A DNA stretch of 64,000 nucleotides from Mycolicibacterium novocastrense. GTDB taxonomy: Bacteria > Actinomycetota > Actinomycetes > Mycobacteriales > Mycobacteriaceae. Both the position numbers and the translations under genes were made by a program. The notes under the pieces were generated by a model that saw only the letters and a program-made list of their open reading frames with translations, searched no databases and was not told the origin of the DNA. The stretch lies in assembly GCF_001570485.1 (NCBI RefSeq), contig NZ_BCTA01000019.1:1-64000 (forward strand). The letters run 5' to 3'. Positions 39,081 to 47,876 of the stretch are shown here, piece after piece (positions within the stretch are counted from its first letter, which is position 1; every line of letters begins with the position of its first letter).

Positions 39081-40280
39081 CTACGTCGTGCCGGCCGAGT
39101 CTTGATTCGAATCGGCCTGCGGGTTCGGATCGTCGCCTGCGTCATTCGAGGACGGCGCCTGCGTCGATGGCGCCTGGGGTGACAGCTCCTCGAGGTCATT
39201 TGCCGGATCCGGGGGAAGCGACCCGTCAGGCTTCTGCTCATTCGATGCGCCGGTTGGTGTGGCGATCGCCGACGCGCGGACCTCACCCTGCGCCTGAACG
39301 GTTGCGGCGCCCGTTGTCACGGTGACCGTGGTGTCCGTCGTGGTGGTGGTCGTCAACTCCTTCTCACCATCGAGCCCATCATCGAGTTCGAGTTCGCGTT
39401 CGGCCCCCTCGATGAGTCCGTCCGCGTTCGGCTCGAATTCGAGCTTTTCGGTCCCCGGCACCTGTTCGATCTGCGCCCCGTCGATATCGGAGAGTTCGCC
39501 GACGACCTCACCCTCGAATTCGCTGACGCCCTGTTGGACGATGCCCTGACGCTGGGTGAGCGTCTCGTCGACTTCCGTGGCGCCGTCGTCGAGGTCGCCC
39601 TCTGTTTCCGCGCGCAGGGTCGATTCGTTCAGCGCGGAAAGCTGGATCCCGGCTTCGGCGGCCTCGGCCGCGAACGGGCCGATGGGCGGGATCGGCGGGA
39701 GGGGCGGGAGCCAGAAGGCCAGCTGGTCGTTGGCGAGGAAAATGAACGAATTGATGGTGTCGACCGCAACGCGGACCAGCCCATCCCAGAAGCTGATGTT
39801 CCCGCCGAGCCAGTCGGCGATGTTGAACGTGATGCTGCGAACGATGCGTTCGCCGAAGTTGTAGAAGATCTCGATCTGCGGGGCGAGCCAGCCGACGTAG
39901 GGGATCCAGCCGACGGCGTATGCGGCCACGTCGAAGCCCCATTCCACCCACGGTTCGATTGCGTTGTAGACGTTCTTGATCGCGCTGTCGATCGAATTGC
40001 CGCCGACGACGTCCGGGAAATCGGGAGCAGGGAACGACGCGCCGGCACTCGGCGGGACAACGATTCGTTCCAGCCACCAGATCAGCAACTCGGGCAGCTC
40101 GAGAGCCGGGACTGAGGGCCCGGTTCGTATCGCCATCGGCGCGGGTTGCACGGACGCCACCAGTCGGACGGTGGCCGCCGGTTCGGGCGGCGGAGCGGGG
40201 CGTACGGGGGCGATCACGAGAGCGCTCACCGCCAGGGTGACCACGGCCATCGTCAACATCGAGTGGGCAGAGCGCTTCAT
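39081..40280 (-). CDS. Secreted mycobacterial protein with acidic Thr-rich tail
   Basis: A 399-residue protein with a signal peptide ([20 protein letters not shown]...). A central segment (~residues 95-195) reads [20 protein letters not shown] and later [13 protein letters not shown], a pattern I recognise from many mycobacterial exported and PE-type proteins. The C-terminal half is acidic and Thr/Gln-rich with [17 protein letters not shown] 40280 is preceded by GGAGGA 4 nt upstream; a TTG at 40292 falls on that site and is not the start. It may be cell-surface exposed. Confidence 0.8.
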   Translation of the reverse strand: MKRSAHSMLTMAVVTLAVSALVIAPVRPAPPPEPAATVRLVASVQPAPMAIRTGPSVPALELPELLIWWLERIVVPPSAGASFPAPDFPDVVGGNSIDSAIKNVYNAIEPWVEWGFDVAAYAVGWIPYVGWLAPQIEIFYNFGERIVRSITFNIADWLGGNISFWDGLVRVAVDTINSFIFLANDQLAFWLPPLPPIPPIGPFAAEAAEAGIQLSALNESTLRAETEGDLDDGATEVDETLTQRQGIVQQGVSEFEGEVVGELSDIDGAQIEQVPGTEKLEFEPNADGLIEGAERELELDDGLDGEKELTTTTTTDTTVTVTTGAATVQAQGEVRASAIATPTGASNEQKPDGSLPPDPANDLEELSPQAPSTQAPSSNDAGDDPNPQADSNQDSAGTT

Positions 40281-40409
40281 TTCGTCCTCCAAAGCCCCGA
40301 CCTACAGCAAGCTACGCCGATATTTGCTCACGCGTAATCAAATGGCGACGCGAGTTTGCTGCCGTCCGCCGATCCGACGGCAGCGTGCCGCCGATACCAC
40401 CGTGCGGAC

Positions 40410-40415
40410 TACTGT
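40410..40415 (+). promoter_or_regulatory. -10 element of the fbiC leader
   Basis: TACTGT (TANNNT) ends 7 nt before ATG 40423, suggesting the fbiC mRNA begins at or near the first short upstream ORF. Confidence 0.5.
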
Positions 40416-40422
40416 TGCCGAT

Positions 40423-40464
40423 ATGTCAGGCGCCGATGTTTCAGAAAGTGAGACGTGCGGATGA
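40423..40464 (+). CDS. Upstream ORF 1 of fbiC (13 aa)
   Basis: ATG 40423 opens a 13-codon frame ([13 protein letters not shown]) placed for leaderless translation. Its stop TGA overlaps the ATG of the second upstream ORF (ATGA). A single Cys occupies the penultimate codon. It may link translation to fbiC expression. Confidence 0.45.
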   Translation: MSGADVSESETCG

Positions 40465-40502
40465 TCCTCAACGAGCGCGGGGTTATACGGGAGTGGCTCT
40501 GA
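40461..40502 (+). CDS. Upstream ORF 2 of fbiC (13 aa)
   Basis: A second 13-codon frame ([13 protein letters not shown]) overlaps ORF 1 by four bases and ends 7 nt beyond the fbiC GTG, in a different frame. Ribosomes terminating here could re-initiate back at GTG 40493. Confidence 0.4.
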   Translation: MILNERGVIREWL

Positions 40503-43072
40503 ACCCCCAGCACGGCGCCGATCTGCCCAGCCCGGCGATACCACCGAAACCCGATCAGCCCAGTCCTGCGGCTCTGCGGCGGGTGCTGCGCCGCGCACGC
40601 GACGGGGTGGCGCTCAACGTCGAGGAAGCCGCGATCGCGATGACCGCCCGCGGCGACGACCTCGCCGACCTGTGCGCCAGCGCCTCACGGGTGCGTGATG
40701 CCGGACTCGAGGCGGCGGGGCGGCGCGGGCCCTCGGGACGGCTCCCGGTCAGCTACTCGCGCAAGGTGTTCATCCCCGTCACGCATCTGTGCCGCGACAC
40801 CTGCCACTACTGCACGTTCGTCACCGTTCCGGGCCGGCTGCGTGCGCAGGGCAAGGGCATGTACATGGAGCCCGACGAGATCCTCGACGTCGCGCGGCGC
40901 GGGGCGCAAATGGGTTGTAAGGAAGCGTTGTTCACGCTTGGTGACCGCCCGGAGGCACGGTGGGACGAAGCCCGTCAGTGGCTCGACGAGCGAGGGTATG
41001 ACTCGACGCTGGACTATGTGCGCGCGATGGCGATCCGCGTCCTCGAAGAGACCGGGCTGCTTCCGCATCTGAACCCCGGCGTGATGAGTTGGTCGGAGTT
41101 GTCCCGGCTCAAGCCGGTCGCGCCGTCGATGGGGATGATGCTCGAGACCACCTCGCGGCGGCTGTATGAGACGCGCGGTGCCGCTCATTACGGAAGCCCG
41201 GACAAGGACCCCGAAGTTCGGCTGCGGACGCTGGCCGACGCGGGCCGGTTGTCGATCCCGTTCACCACGGGCCTGCTGGTCGGGATCGGGGAGACGCTTG
41301 TCGAGCGGGCCGAGACCATCCACGCTATTCGCCGGTCACACAAGGAGTTCGGCCACGTTCAGGAAGTGATCGTGCAGAACTTCCGGGCCAAGGACCACAC
41401 CGCGATGGCCTCGTCGCCCGATGCGGAGTTCGAGGACTTCCTGGCGACCATCGCCGTCACCCGGCTGGTGCTGGGGCCCAAGATGCGGGTTCAGGCGCCG
41501 CCGAACCTGGTGTCGCGCAACGAGTGCCTGGCCCTGGTCGGGGCCGGGGTCGACGACTGGGGCGGTGTCTCGCCGCTGACCCCCGACCACGTCAACCCCG
41601 AACGTCCGTGGCCTGCGCTCGACGAGTTGGCCGCGGTGACCGCCGACGCCGGATACGACCTGGTGCAGCGGCTCACCGCGCAGCCGCAGTACGTCCAGGC
41701 GGGTGCGGCGTGGATCGACCCGCGGGTGCGGGGCCACGTCGACGCGCTGGCCGACCCCGACACCGGTTTCGCGCTGGATGTCAACCCTGTCGGGCGCCCG
41801 TGGCAGGAGCCCGATGAGGCGTCGGAGTCGTTGGGCCGCACCGATCTTCACTCCGCAATCGATGATGCCGGCCGGCTCACCGAGACCCGCAGCGACCTCG
41901 ATAGCGCATTCGGTGACTGGGAGTCGATCCGCGAGAAGATCTCCGAACTCGCGGCCAGGGCGCCCGAACGCATCGACACCGACGTGCTGGCGGCGTTGCG
42001 CGCCGCCGAGCGCGATCCAGCCGGGCTGTCGGACGACGAGTACCTGGCGCTGGCGTGCGCCGACGGTCCCGCATTGGATGCCGTTGCCGCGCTTGCCGAT
42101 TCGTTGCGTCGCGACGCCGTCGGCGAGGACGTCACGTTCGTCGTCAACCGCAACATCAACTTCACCAACATCTGCTACACCGGCTGCCGGTTCTGCGCCT
42201 TCGCGCAGCGCAAGGGCGACGCCGACGCGTACTCGCTGTCGGTGGACGAGGTCGCCGACCGGGCGTGGGAGGCGCACGTCGCGGGCGCGACCGAGGTGTG
42301 CATGCAGGGCGGTATCGACCCCGAACTGCCCGTCACCGGATACGCCGATCTGGTGCGCGCGGTGCGTAAGCGGGTGCCGTCGATGCACGTACACGCGTTC
42401 TCGCCGATGGAGATCGCTAACGGCGTCACCCGCAGCGGGCTGTCGATCCGCGAGTGGTTGACGTCGTTGCGCGAGGCGGGGCTGGGCAGCATCCCGGGCA
42501 CCGCGGCCGAGATTCTCGACGACGAAGTGCGTTGGGTGCTGACGAAGGGCAAGCTGCCGACATCGATGTGGATCGAGGTGGTGACCACCGCCCACGAGGT
42601 CGGGCTGCGATCCAGTTCGACGATGATGTACGGCCACGTCGACCAGCCGCGGCACTGGGTCGGCCACCTACGGGTGTTGCGCGAAATCCAGGATCGTACG
42701 GGCGGTTTCACGGAGTTCGTGCCGCTGCCATTCGTGCATCAGAGCTCGCCGCTGTACCTGGCGGGCGGTGCGCGGCCGGGCCCGACGCACAGAGACAACC
42801 GCGCCGTGCACGCGCTCGCGCGAATCATGCTGCACGGCCGGATCTCCAACATCCAGACCAGCTGGGTCAAACTCGGCGTCGAGCGCACCCAGGTGATGCT
42901 CACCGGCGGCGCCAACGACCTCGGCGGCACGCTGATGGAGGAGACGATCTCGCGGATGGCCGGTTCGGAGTTCGGTTCCTACAAGACCGTCGAGGAACTC
43001 GTCTCGATCGCCGAGGGTATTGGCCGCCCGGCGCGCCAGCGTTCCACGACGTACGCCCCCCTCGCCGCCTAG
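40493..43072 (+). CDS. fbiC: F420 chromophore (FO) synthase FbiC, CofG-CofH fusion
   Basis: An 859-residue bifunctional radical-SAM enzyme. It joins tyrosine and 5-amino-6-ribitylamino-uracil to make FO, the deazaflavin of coenzyme F420. The N-terminal CofG half has the CRDTCHYC cluster motif (Cys100, Cys104, Cys107). The C-terminal CofH half has CYTGCRFC (Cys561, Cys565, Cys568). GTG 40493 aligns with the M. tuberculosis N-terminus (LPSP segment); an ATG at 40436 is an alternative. Equivalent to Rv1173. Confidence 0.96.
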   Translation: MALNPQHGADLPSPAIPPKPDQPSPAALRRVLRRARDGVALNVEEAAIAMTARGDDLADLCASASRVRDAGLEAAGRRGPSGRLPVSYSRKVFIPVTHLCRDTCHYCTFVTVPGRLRAQGKGMYMEPDEILDVARRGAQMGCKEALFTLGDRPEARWDEARQWLDERGYDSTLDYVRAMAIRVLEETGLLPHLNPGVMSWSELSRLKPVAPSMGMMLETTSRRLYETRGAAHYGSPDKDPEVRLRTLADAGRLSIPFTTGLLVGIGETLVERAETIHAIRRSHKEFGHVQEVIVQNFRAKDHTAMASSPDAEFEDFLATIAVTRLVLGPKMRVQAPPNLVSRNECLALVGAGVDDWGGVSPLTPDHVNPERPWPALDELAAVTADAGYDLVQRLTAQPQYVQAGAAWIDPRVRGHVDALADPDTGFALDVNPVGRPWQEPDEASESLGRTDLHSAIDDAGRLTETRSDLDSAFGDWESIREKISELAARAPERIDTDVLAALRAAERDPAGLSDDEYLALACADGPALDAVAALADSLRRDAVGEDVTFVVNRNINFTNICYTGCRFCAFAQRKGDADAYSLSVDEVADRAWEAHVAGATEVCMQGGIDPELPVTGYADLVRAVRKRVPSMHVHAFSPMEIANGVTRSGLSIREWLTSLREAGLGSIPGTAAEILDDEVRWVLTKGKLPTSMWIEVVTTAHEVGLRSSSTMMYGHVDQPRHWVGHLRVLREIQDRTGGFTEFVPLPFVHQSSPLYLAGGARPGPTHRDNRAVHALARIMLHGRISNIQTSWVKLGVERTQVMLTGGANDLGGTLMEETISRMAGSEFGSYKTVEELVSIAEGIGRPARQRSTTYAPLAA

Positions 43073-43085
43073 CCCTCATTCCCGC

Positions 43086-43179
43086 GCGAGCTTCCAGGCC
43101 GCGAGCTTCCAGGCCGCGAGCGACCGCGTCTGATCCCCGACACGCCGCGTTTCCGTGGTATTCGGCGGTCGCTCGCGGC
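43086..43179. repeat. Dispersed palindromic repeat, copy A
   Basis: GCCGCGAGCGACCG (43113-43126) and CGGTCGCTCGCGGC (43166-43179) are a perfect 14-bp inverted repeat around a 39-nt loop containing CGACACGCCGCG. The left arm is preceded by two exact 15-bp tandem units (43086-43100 and 43101-43115). It follows the fbiC stop and may act as terminator. Copies B and C share the arms and loop core. Confidence 0.7.
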
Positions 43180-43204
43180 TGGAGAGGGGCTAGGGGAATA
43201 AATA

Positions 43205-43218
43205 CGGACTGTAGTCCG
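43205..43218. promoter_or_regulatory. Palindromic operator candidate upstream of yceI
   Basis: CGGACT and AGTCCG are perfect inverted 6-bp arms with GT between them, 43 bp before the yceI ATG. This fits a MarR/TetR-type repressor site. Confidence 0.5.
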
Positions 43219-43261
43219 CTTACGCCTATGAAGGCCAAAACGAAACGAAGGAGCAACGAAT

Positions 43262-43810
43262 ATGACCACAGCAGTCAAGACCCCCCTTTCTGTCGGCACC
43301 TGGGCCATCGACCCCGTGCACTCGACCGTGGGGTTCTCCGTACGCCACATGATGGTGAGCAAGGTGCGCGGTACGTTCGACGACTTCAGCGGTGCGATCA
43401 CGGTCGCCGAAGACGGGACCCCCTCGGTCACCGCCGAAATCAAGGTCGACTCTGTCAACACCCGCAACGAGCAACGCGACGGCCACCTCAAGTCGGGCGA
43501 CTTTTTTGACACCGCCAAGTATCCGATCGCCACCTTCACCTCGACCGGTGTGCGGCCCAACGGTGACACCTACCTCGTCGATGGCGACTTCACACTCAAG
43601 GGCGTCACCAAACCGATCACCCTGGAAGTCGAGTTCAACGGTGTCAACCCCGGCGCGGGACAGGGCGAGGTCGCAGGCTTCGAGGGCTCAGTTGTGCTGA
43701 ACCGCAGAGACTTCGGGATCGACATCGACATGCCGCTCGAGACCGGCGGCGCGGTTGTCGGTGACAAAGTGACCGTCACCCTCGAGATCGAGGCCCTCAA
43801 GCAGGCCTGA
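43262..43810 (+). CDS. YceI family lipid-binding protein
   Basis: A 182-residue lipocalin-like YceI protein that typically binds isoprenoids or fatty acids. WAIDPVHSTVGFSVRHM, DFFDTAKYPIATF and FTLKGVTKPITLEVEF are the family's conserved strands. No signal peptide is seen, so it is probably cytoplasmic. GAAGGAG precedes the ATG by 8 nt. A palindromic operator candidate lies upstream. Confidence 0.9.
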   Translation: MTTAVKTPLSVGTWAIDPVHSTVGFSVRHMMVSKVRGTFDDFSGAITVAEDGTPSVTAEIKVDSVNTRNEQRDGHLKSGDFFDTAKYPIATFTSTGVRPNGDTYLVDGDFTLKGVTKPITLEVEFNGVNPGAGQGEVAGFEGSVVLNRRDFGIDIDMPLETGGAVVGDKVTVTLEIEALKQA

Positions 43811-43814
43811 CCCG

Positions 43815-44426
43815 TCAGGTCTTGAACTGCAGCGGTGGGGGTGCCTCGTCGGGCACCACCACCGCGATGGCCGACTCGAGAAGCCAGAACACCACCGTCG
43901 AGACCAGTATCGCGAGGGCGGGCAGGACGACGATCGGCGCCGCGACCAGCAGCACCAGCAGAACCGCACCCGGCACGTCCTTCCACCAGCCGGCGCCCCC
44001 CTTGCCCTGCAGGATCGCGGACAGTCGCACCGTCGCCCAGATGATCCAGCGCCGCAGCAGGCTCACGCCGTCACGCTGCATCTGGAGGCGGAAGCGATAG
44101 TCGGCGGTGCGACGGTCACATCCCGTGCGTTCTGGAAACCGCCACAAATAGTCGTGGAGGACGGCCGCGCGCGCATAGCGCCCGGCGCGGGGCACGAACC
44201 AGGCGACCACGCCCGGCACAGAAACCAGGTCGGTCGCGAAATCGGCCTGGACTTCGAACTGCTGGTTCGGCCCCTCGAAGCCGAGCGGTTGCGTGGTGCG
44301 CCATTCGTCCCACGCACTCTCCTTGAAGACGCGCTTGGTGGCGCGTACGGCGTCGACCTCGGCGGCCGTCAGTTGTCGGACATGGAGGACGGCGGTCGGG
44401 TCGACGGGCGGGGCGCAACGTTCCAT
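43815..44426 (-). CDS. DUF1353 family protein with C-terminal membrane helices
   Basis: A 203-residue protein whose first half matches DUF1353 (VPGVVAWFVPRAGRYARAAV LHDYLW), a domain found in phage and bacterial proteins of unknown function. The C-terminus carries two hydrophobic helices (GAVLLVLLVAAPIVVLPAL, ILVSTVVFWLLESAIAVVV). ATG 44426 sits 6 nt after TATACC on this strand. It is convergent with yceI, 4 bp from its stop. Confidence 0.76.
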   Translation of the reverse strand: MERCAPPVDPTAVLHVRQLTAAEVDAVRATKRVFKESAWDEWRTTQPLGFEGPNQQFEVQADFATDLVSVPGVVAWFVPRAGRYARAAVLHDYLWRFPERTGCDRRTADYRFRLQMQRDGVSLLRRWIIWATVRLSAILQGKGGAGWWKDVPGAVLLVLLVAAPIVVLPALAILVSTVVFWLLESAIAVVVPDEAPPPLQFKT

Positions 44427-44568
44427 CACGCAGGTATAGCAAGGCCGAGCCGCAGTGAGCGTGCGCAAAAGGCTGCTGAACGGCGGCATGTCGGCAACAA
44501 ACACGCACCGTCGTCAAAGGTGGGTGGGCAGTGAGGGGTGTCCGCTAGGCAGTTGTATGTGCGACGTT

Positions 44569-44574
44569 TAGTAT
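44569..44574 (+). promoter_or_regulatory. -10 element of fdxC
   Basis: TAGTAT (TANNNT) predicts transcription starting near 44581-44582, exactly at the foot of the hairpin at 44582-44610. Confidence 0.5.
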
Positions 44575-44581
44575 CAGTAAC

Positions 44582-44610
44582 CACGCGCAACCCTTACAGG
44601 GATGCGCGTG
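44582..44610 (+). promoter_or_regulatory. Strong hairpin at the predicted 5' end of the fdxC mRNA
   Basis: CACGCGCA pairs with TGCGCGTG (8 bp), then after an A-A mismatch CCCT pairs with AGGG around a TAC loop. This is the main feature in the 308-bp gene-free stretch 44427-44734. Both neighbours are divergent, so termination is not needed; it may protect the mRNA 5' end or bind a regulator. Confidence 0.55.
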
Positions 44611-44637
44611 AAGTTAGGGCACACTGAGACGACCGTC

Positions 44638-44660
44638 CAAGTATCGACCACGGATACTTG
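44638..44660 (+). promoter_or_regulatory. Second inverted repeat in the fdxC leader
   Basis: CAAGTATC (44638-44645) and GATACTTG (44653-44660) form a perfect 8-bp inverted repeat with a 7-nt spacer, 75 bp before the fdxC GTG. It may be a protein-binding site or a leader structure. Confidence 0.45.
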
Positions 44661-44734
44661 CGGCTGACCTTGGATGCCCACCCCGTACGGCAGCCCACCG
44701 GACAGGAGATCGAGGAGACCTTGAGGAGAACACG

Positions 44735-45058
44735 GTGACGTACGTCATTGCCGAACCTTGTGTCGACGTCAAAGACAAGGCGTGTATCGAGGAATGCCCA
44801 GTCGACTGCATCTACGAGGGCGCTCGCATGCTCTACATCCACCCGGATGAGTGCGTGGACTGCGGTGCCTGCGAACCGGTGTGCCCCGTCGAGGCCATCT
44901 ACTACGAAGATGACGTGCCCGATCAGTGGAGCAGCTACACGCAGATCAACGCCGACTTCTTCAACGAGCTGGGTTCGCCCGGTGGCGCGTCGAAGGTGGG
45001 TCAGACCGACAACGACCCGGAGCCGGTCAAGAGCATGCCGCCGCAAGGTGAGGACTGA
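44735..45058 (+). CDS. fdxC: Ferredoxin FdxC (7Fe type)
   Basis: A 107-residue ferredoxin with [3Fe-4S] and [4Fe-4S] sites. Cys residues occur in EPCVDVKDKACIEECPVDC and in DECVDCGACEPVCPVEAI. It carries electrons in the cytoplasm. GAGGAGAA lies ~6 nt before GTG 44735. Equivalent to Rv1177; followed 23 bp later by dapC, as in Corynebacterium. Confidence 0.95.
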   Translation: MTYVIAEPCVDVKDKACIEECPVDCIYEGARMLYIHPDECVDCGACEPVCPVEAIYYEDDVPDQWSSYTQINADFFNELGSPGGASKVGQTDNDPEPVKSMPPQGED

Positions 45059-45081
45059 TAACGACTCACGCAGGGCGCAGT

Positions 45082-46212
45082 GTGCAGCCGCCCGTGCAGC
45101 GCAGCCGAGCGGCGCGTCAGCCTCGTAGCGCGTCGCTGCCGGCGTTTCCCTGGGACACCCTGGCCGATGTGACCGCGCTGGCGCGCGCACACCCGGACGG
45201 CATCGTGGACCTTTCGGTAGGCACCCCGGTGGACCCGGTGGCACCGGCCATCCGCGATGCGCTCGCGGCGGCCAGTGCCTCGCCCGGCTACCCGACCACC
45301 GCCGGCACGGCCGCGCTGCGGGAGGCCGCCGTGAACGCGCTGGCGCGCCGCTACGGCATCACGGACCTCTCGCCCGACGCCGTGCTGCCGGTGATCGGAA
45401 CCAAGGAGCTCATCGCCTGGCTGCCGACGTTGTTGGGGCTGGGTCCCGACGACGCTGTGGTCGCGCCCGAACTGGCGTATCCCACCTACGACGTCGGTGC
45501 GCGGCTGGCGGGCGCGCGGATCGTGCGAGCCGATTCCCTGACACAGCTCGGTCCGCAGAACCCGGCCCTGGTGTATTTGAACTCGCCGAGCAACCCGACG
45601 GGCAAGGTGCTCGGCGTCGACCATCTGCGCAAGGTGGTCGGCTGGGCGCGGGAGCGCGGCGTCCTGGTCGCCTCCGACGAGTGCTACCTCGGGCTGGGCT
45701 GGGACGCCCAACCGCTGTCGGTGCTGCATCCGTCGGTCTGCGACGGGGACCACACCGGGCTGCTGGCCGTACATTCGCTCTCGAAGACGTCGTCGCTGGC
45801 CGGATACCGGGCCGGCTTCGTCGCGGGAGACCCGAGCATCGTCTCGGAGCTGCTGGCCGTTCGCAAGCACGCCGGAATGATGGTGCCGACGCCGGTGCAG
45901 GGCGCGATGGTCGCCGCGCTCGACGACGACGAGCACGAACGCGAGCAACGGGCCCGCTACCAGAAACGGCGCGAGATCCTGCTTCCCGCCGTGCGTTCGG
46001 CCGGCTTGACCGTCGAAGACTCCGAGGCCGGGTTGTATCTGTGGGCGACGCGCGGTGAACCTTGCCGTGACACCGCCGCCTGGCTGGCCCAGCGCGGCAT
46101 CCTCGTCGCTCCCGGCGAGTTCTACGGCGCCCGCGGGACCAAGCACGTGCGGATCGCGCTGACCGCGACCGACGAGCGTATTTCCGCTGCGGCACAGCGC
46201 CTTACGGCCTAG
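45082..46212 (+). CDS. dapC: Succinyldiaminopimelate aminotransferase DapC
   Basis: A 376-residue fold-type I PLP aminotransferase. HSLSKTSSLAGYRAGF carries the Schiff-base Lys and the Arg of the cofactor phosphate site; LNSPSNPTGKVLG is the Asn motif. The actinobacterial DapC family is adjacent to a ferredoxin gene. It converts N-succinyl-2-amino-6-oxopimelate to the amino form in lysine/peptidoglycan DAP synthesis. GTG 45094 is an alternative start. dapD and dapE are at 54-56 kb. The stop overlaps the convergent pruC by 4 bp. Confidence 0.9.
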   Translation: MQPPVQRSRAARQPRSASLPAFPWDTLADVTALARAHPDGIVDLSVGTPVDPVAPAIRDALAAASASPGYPTTAGTAALREAAVNALARRYGITDLSPDAVLPVIGTKELIAWLPTLLGLGPDDAVVAPELAYPTYDVGARLAGARIVRADSLTQLGPQNPALVYLNSPSNPTGKVLGVDHLRKVVGWARERGVLVASDECYLGLGWDAQPLSVLHPSVCDGDHTGLLAVHSLSKTSSLAGYRAGFVAGDPSIVSELLAVRKHAGMMVPTPVQGAMVAALDDDEHEREQRARYQKRREILLPAVRSAGLTVEDSEAGLYLWATRGEPCRDTAAWLAQRGILVAPGEFYGARGTKHVRIALTATDERISAAAQRLTA

Positions 46213-47783
46213 GACTCCGTCGCGCGTAAGCCGAGTGCGAGCACCAGCCGGTCGTCGGGGTCGTTCAGCGACGTCGACAACAGCTTCTCAACGCGACGGA
46301 TGCGGTAGCGCACCGTGTTCGGATGCACGTGCAACCGCTGGGCGACCGCGGTGATGTCGCCGAACCCGTCGAGGTAGGCCCCCAGCGTTTCGGCGAGCAC
46401 CGGATCCTGTTCGCGCAGTTGACGTATCCGAGGGTCGACGAGGCGTTGACCGATCCGGGACACGATCTCGTCGAGGAGCACGGTGGTACGCGCGTCATCG
46501 AGCGACGCGACGTGCCCGATCGCCCCGGGATGGCGCTGTGCACTGTCGAAGACGCGGTCCACCTCGGCGCGCGCGGTCGCGGTGGCCGCCAGCCCGGCGA
46601 GCGGGGCGGCGACGACGGCCCGCAGCGACAGCCCCAGTTCGCGATCGAGTGTCGCCACGACACCGCGCACCCAGGACATCACCGACGACGGCGCACCGAT
46701 CTTGGGCAGCAGGACATAGACTCGCCCACTGCTCGACGTGACCTGCGCATCGGGCCGAAAAGCGCTGGCGCTCAGGGAGATCACGTTCGCCGGCGTGGTT
46801 CCGGCGGGATCGACGAACCCGATGAGTGCACTTCGTGCCTCGACTTCGATACCGAGTTCGCGTGCGACGGCCGCGACGTCGACCGAGTCGCCGGACAGCC
46901 CGAGCAGCTCCTGCACGTGTCTGGTGTGTGTGGACGGCGAGGCCGACAGTCGCGACATGATTCGTGCCGCCAATACGGCCCCGCCACGCAGCACCTCCTC
47001 GACATCATCGGCCAGCGGAGCCGAACCCTGTTGCAGCCAAACCGTTCCGGCGAATCGGCCGGCTTTCGCATCGGGAAGGTGGATGCCGACGGCCAGGCGT
47101 GGTCGCAGCCCCAACTCCGGTCGTTGGTCGACGCGCACGACGTCGGTGCCCGAACGCAGGGCGTCGAAGATCCCCCACTGGGCGAGCCAGGCCAGGTGCT
47201 CGGGCGGGCCGGCGCGGCCGAGGATGGTCAGCCTTCGTAGTTCGTCGGCCTCGTCGCTGGACGCCGAATACGCCAGCACATGGGAGTCTTCGTCTTCGAT
47301 GCTGATCATGCCGCGGGTGCGGTCGGCCATCGACTGGGCCAACCCGAACAGGTCGGTGCCCGGATCGTGGTGCGGGTCGCCATGGTCGCCGTGATGGTCG
47401 AACGCATGGTTCACCAACTTGTACAGGGACTCCCAGCGGGCCTGGGGTTCGACGGCGACCACCGCGGTGCCCAGCGCGACCGCCCGCTCCACCGCGGCGG
47501 GCGACGGTTCCTTGACGAAGATCGCCGTGGGCACCCGGCCGGTGCCCGAGAACTGCCGCTCGAGCCAGCGCACCGCATCCACGTCGTCGACACCGAGCAG
47601 GAAGAACAGGTCCGCCGAACCGGGTCCGACGGCCAGGCCCAGCCGTACATCATCGGCGTCGACCAGCGCGACCGAGGCGACGGGCATGTCCAGGCCGCGC
47701 GGCGCCTCGACAAGCGTCACCATGGTTCGGTCCAACGCCAGCAGTAGCTGGCCGAGCCCGAGGCCGGCGGTCCGAGACTCCAT
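46209..47783 (-). CDS. pruC: PucR-type activator of proline catabolism
   Basis: A 524-residue regulator with an N-terminal PucR-like domain and a C-terminal helix-turn-helix (LGAYLDGFGDITAVAQRLHV HPNTVRYRIRRVEKLL). It is divergent from pruA and matches the role of PruC, the activator of pruAB in mycobacteria. AAAGGGG precedes the ATG by about 8 nt. An inverted repeat at 47799-47838 lies between the genes and is the likely binding site. Equivalent to Rv1186c. Confidence 0.9.
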   Translation of the reverse strand: MESRTAGLGLGQLLLALDRTMVTLVEAPRGLDMPVASVALVDADDVRLGLAVGPGSADLFFLLGVDDVDAVRWLERQFSGTGRVPTAIFVKEPSPAAVERAVALGTAVVAVEPQARWESLYKLVNHAFDHHGDHGDPHHDPGTDLFGLAQSMADRTRGMISIEDEDSHVLAYSASSDEADELRRLTILGRAGPPEHLAWLAQWGIFDALRSGTDVVRVDQRPELGLRPRLAVGIHLPDAKAGRFAGTVWLQQGSAPLADDVEEVLRGGAVLAARIMSRLSASPSTHTRHVQELLGLSGDSVDVAAVARELGIEVEARSALIGFVDPAGTTPANVISLSASAFRPDAQVTSSSGRVYVLLPKIGAPSSVMSWVRGVVATLDRELGLSLRAVVAAPLAGLAATATARAEVDRVFDSAQRHPGAIGHVASLDDARTTVLLDEIVSRIGQRLVDPRIRQLREQDPVLAETLGAYLDGFGDITAVAQRLHVHPNTVRYRIRRVEKLLSTSLNDPDDRLVLALGLRATES

Positions 47784-47798
47784 GACATGCCCCTTTGT

Positions 47799-47838
47799 CT
47801 GATCCGACTATAGATCGGCGACAGCATTGTCGGATCAG
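47799..47838. promoter_or_regulatory. Inverted repeat in the pruC-pruA intergenic region
   Basis: CTGATCCGAC (47799-47808) and GTCGGATCAG (47829-47838) are perfect 10-bp inverted arms with a 20-bp gap. A third related half site ATCGGATCA follows at 47841-47849. The minus -10 TATAGT (47807-47812) of pruC lies next to the left arm, so PruC binding could both activate pruA and control itself. Confidence 0.65.
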
Positions 47839-47876
47839 CCATCGGATCACGTGTCGTGGCCGAGCATCATTCCGTC

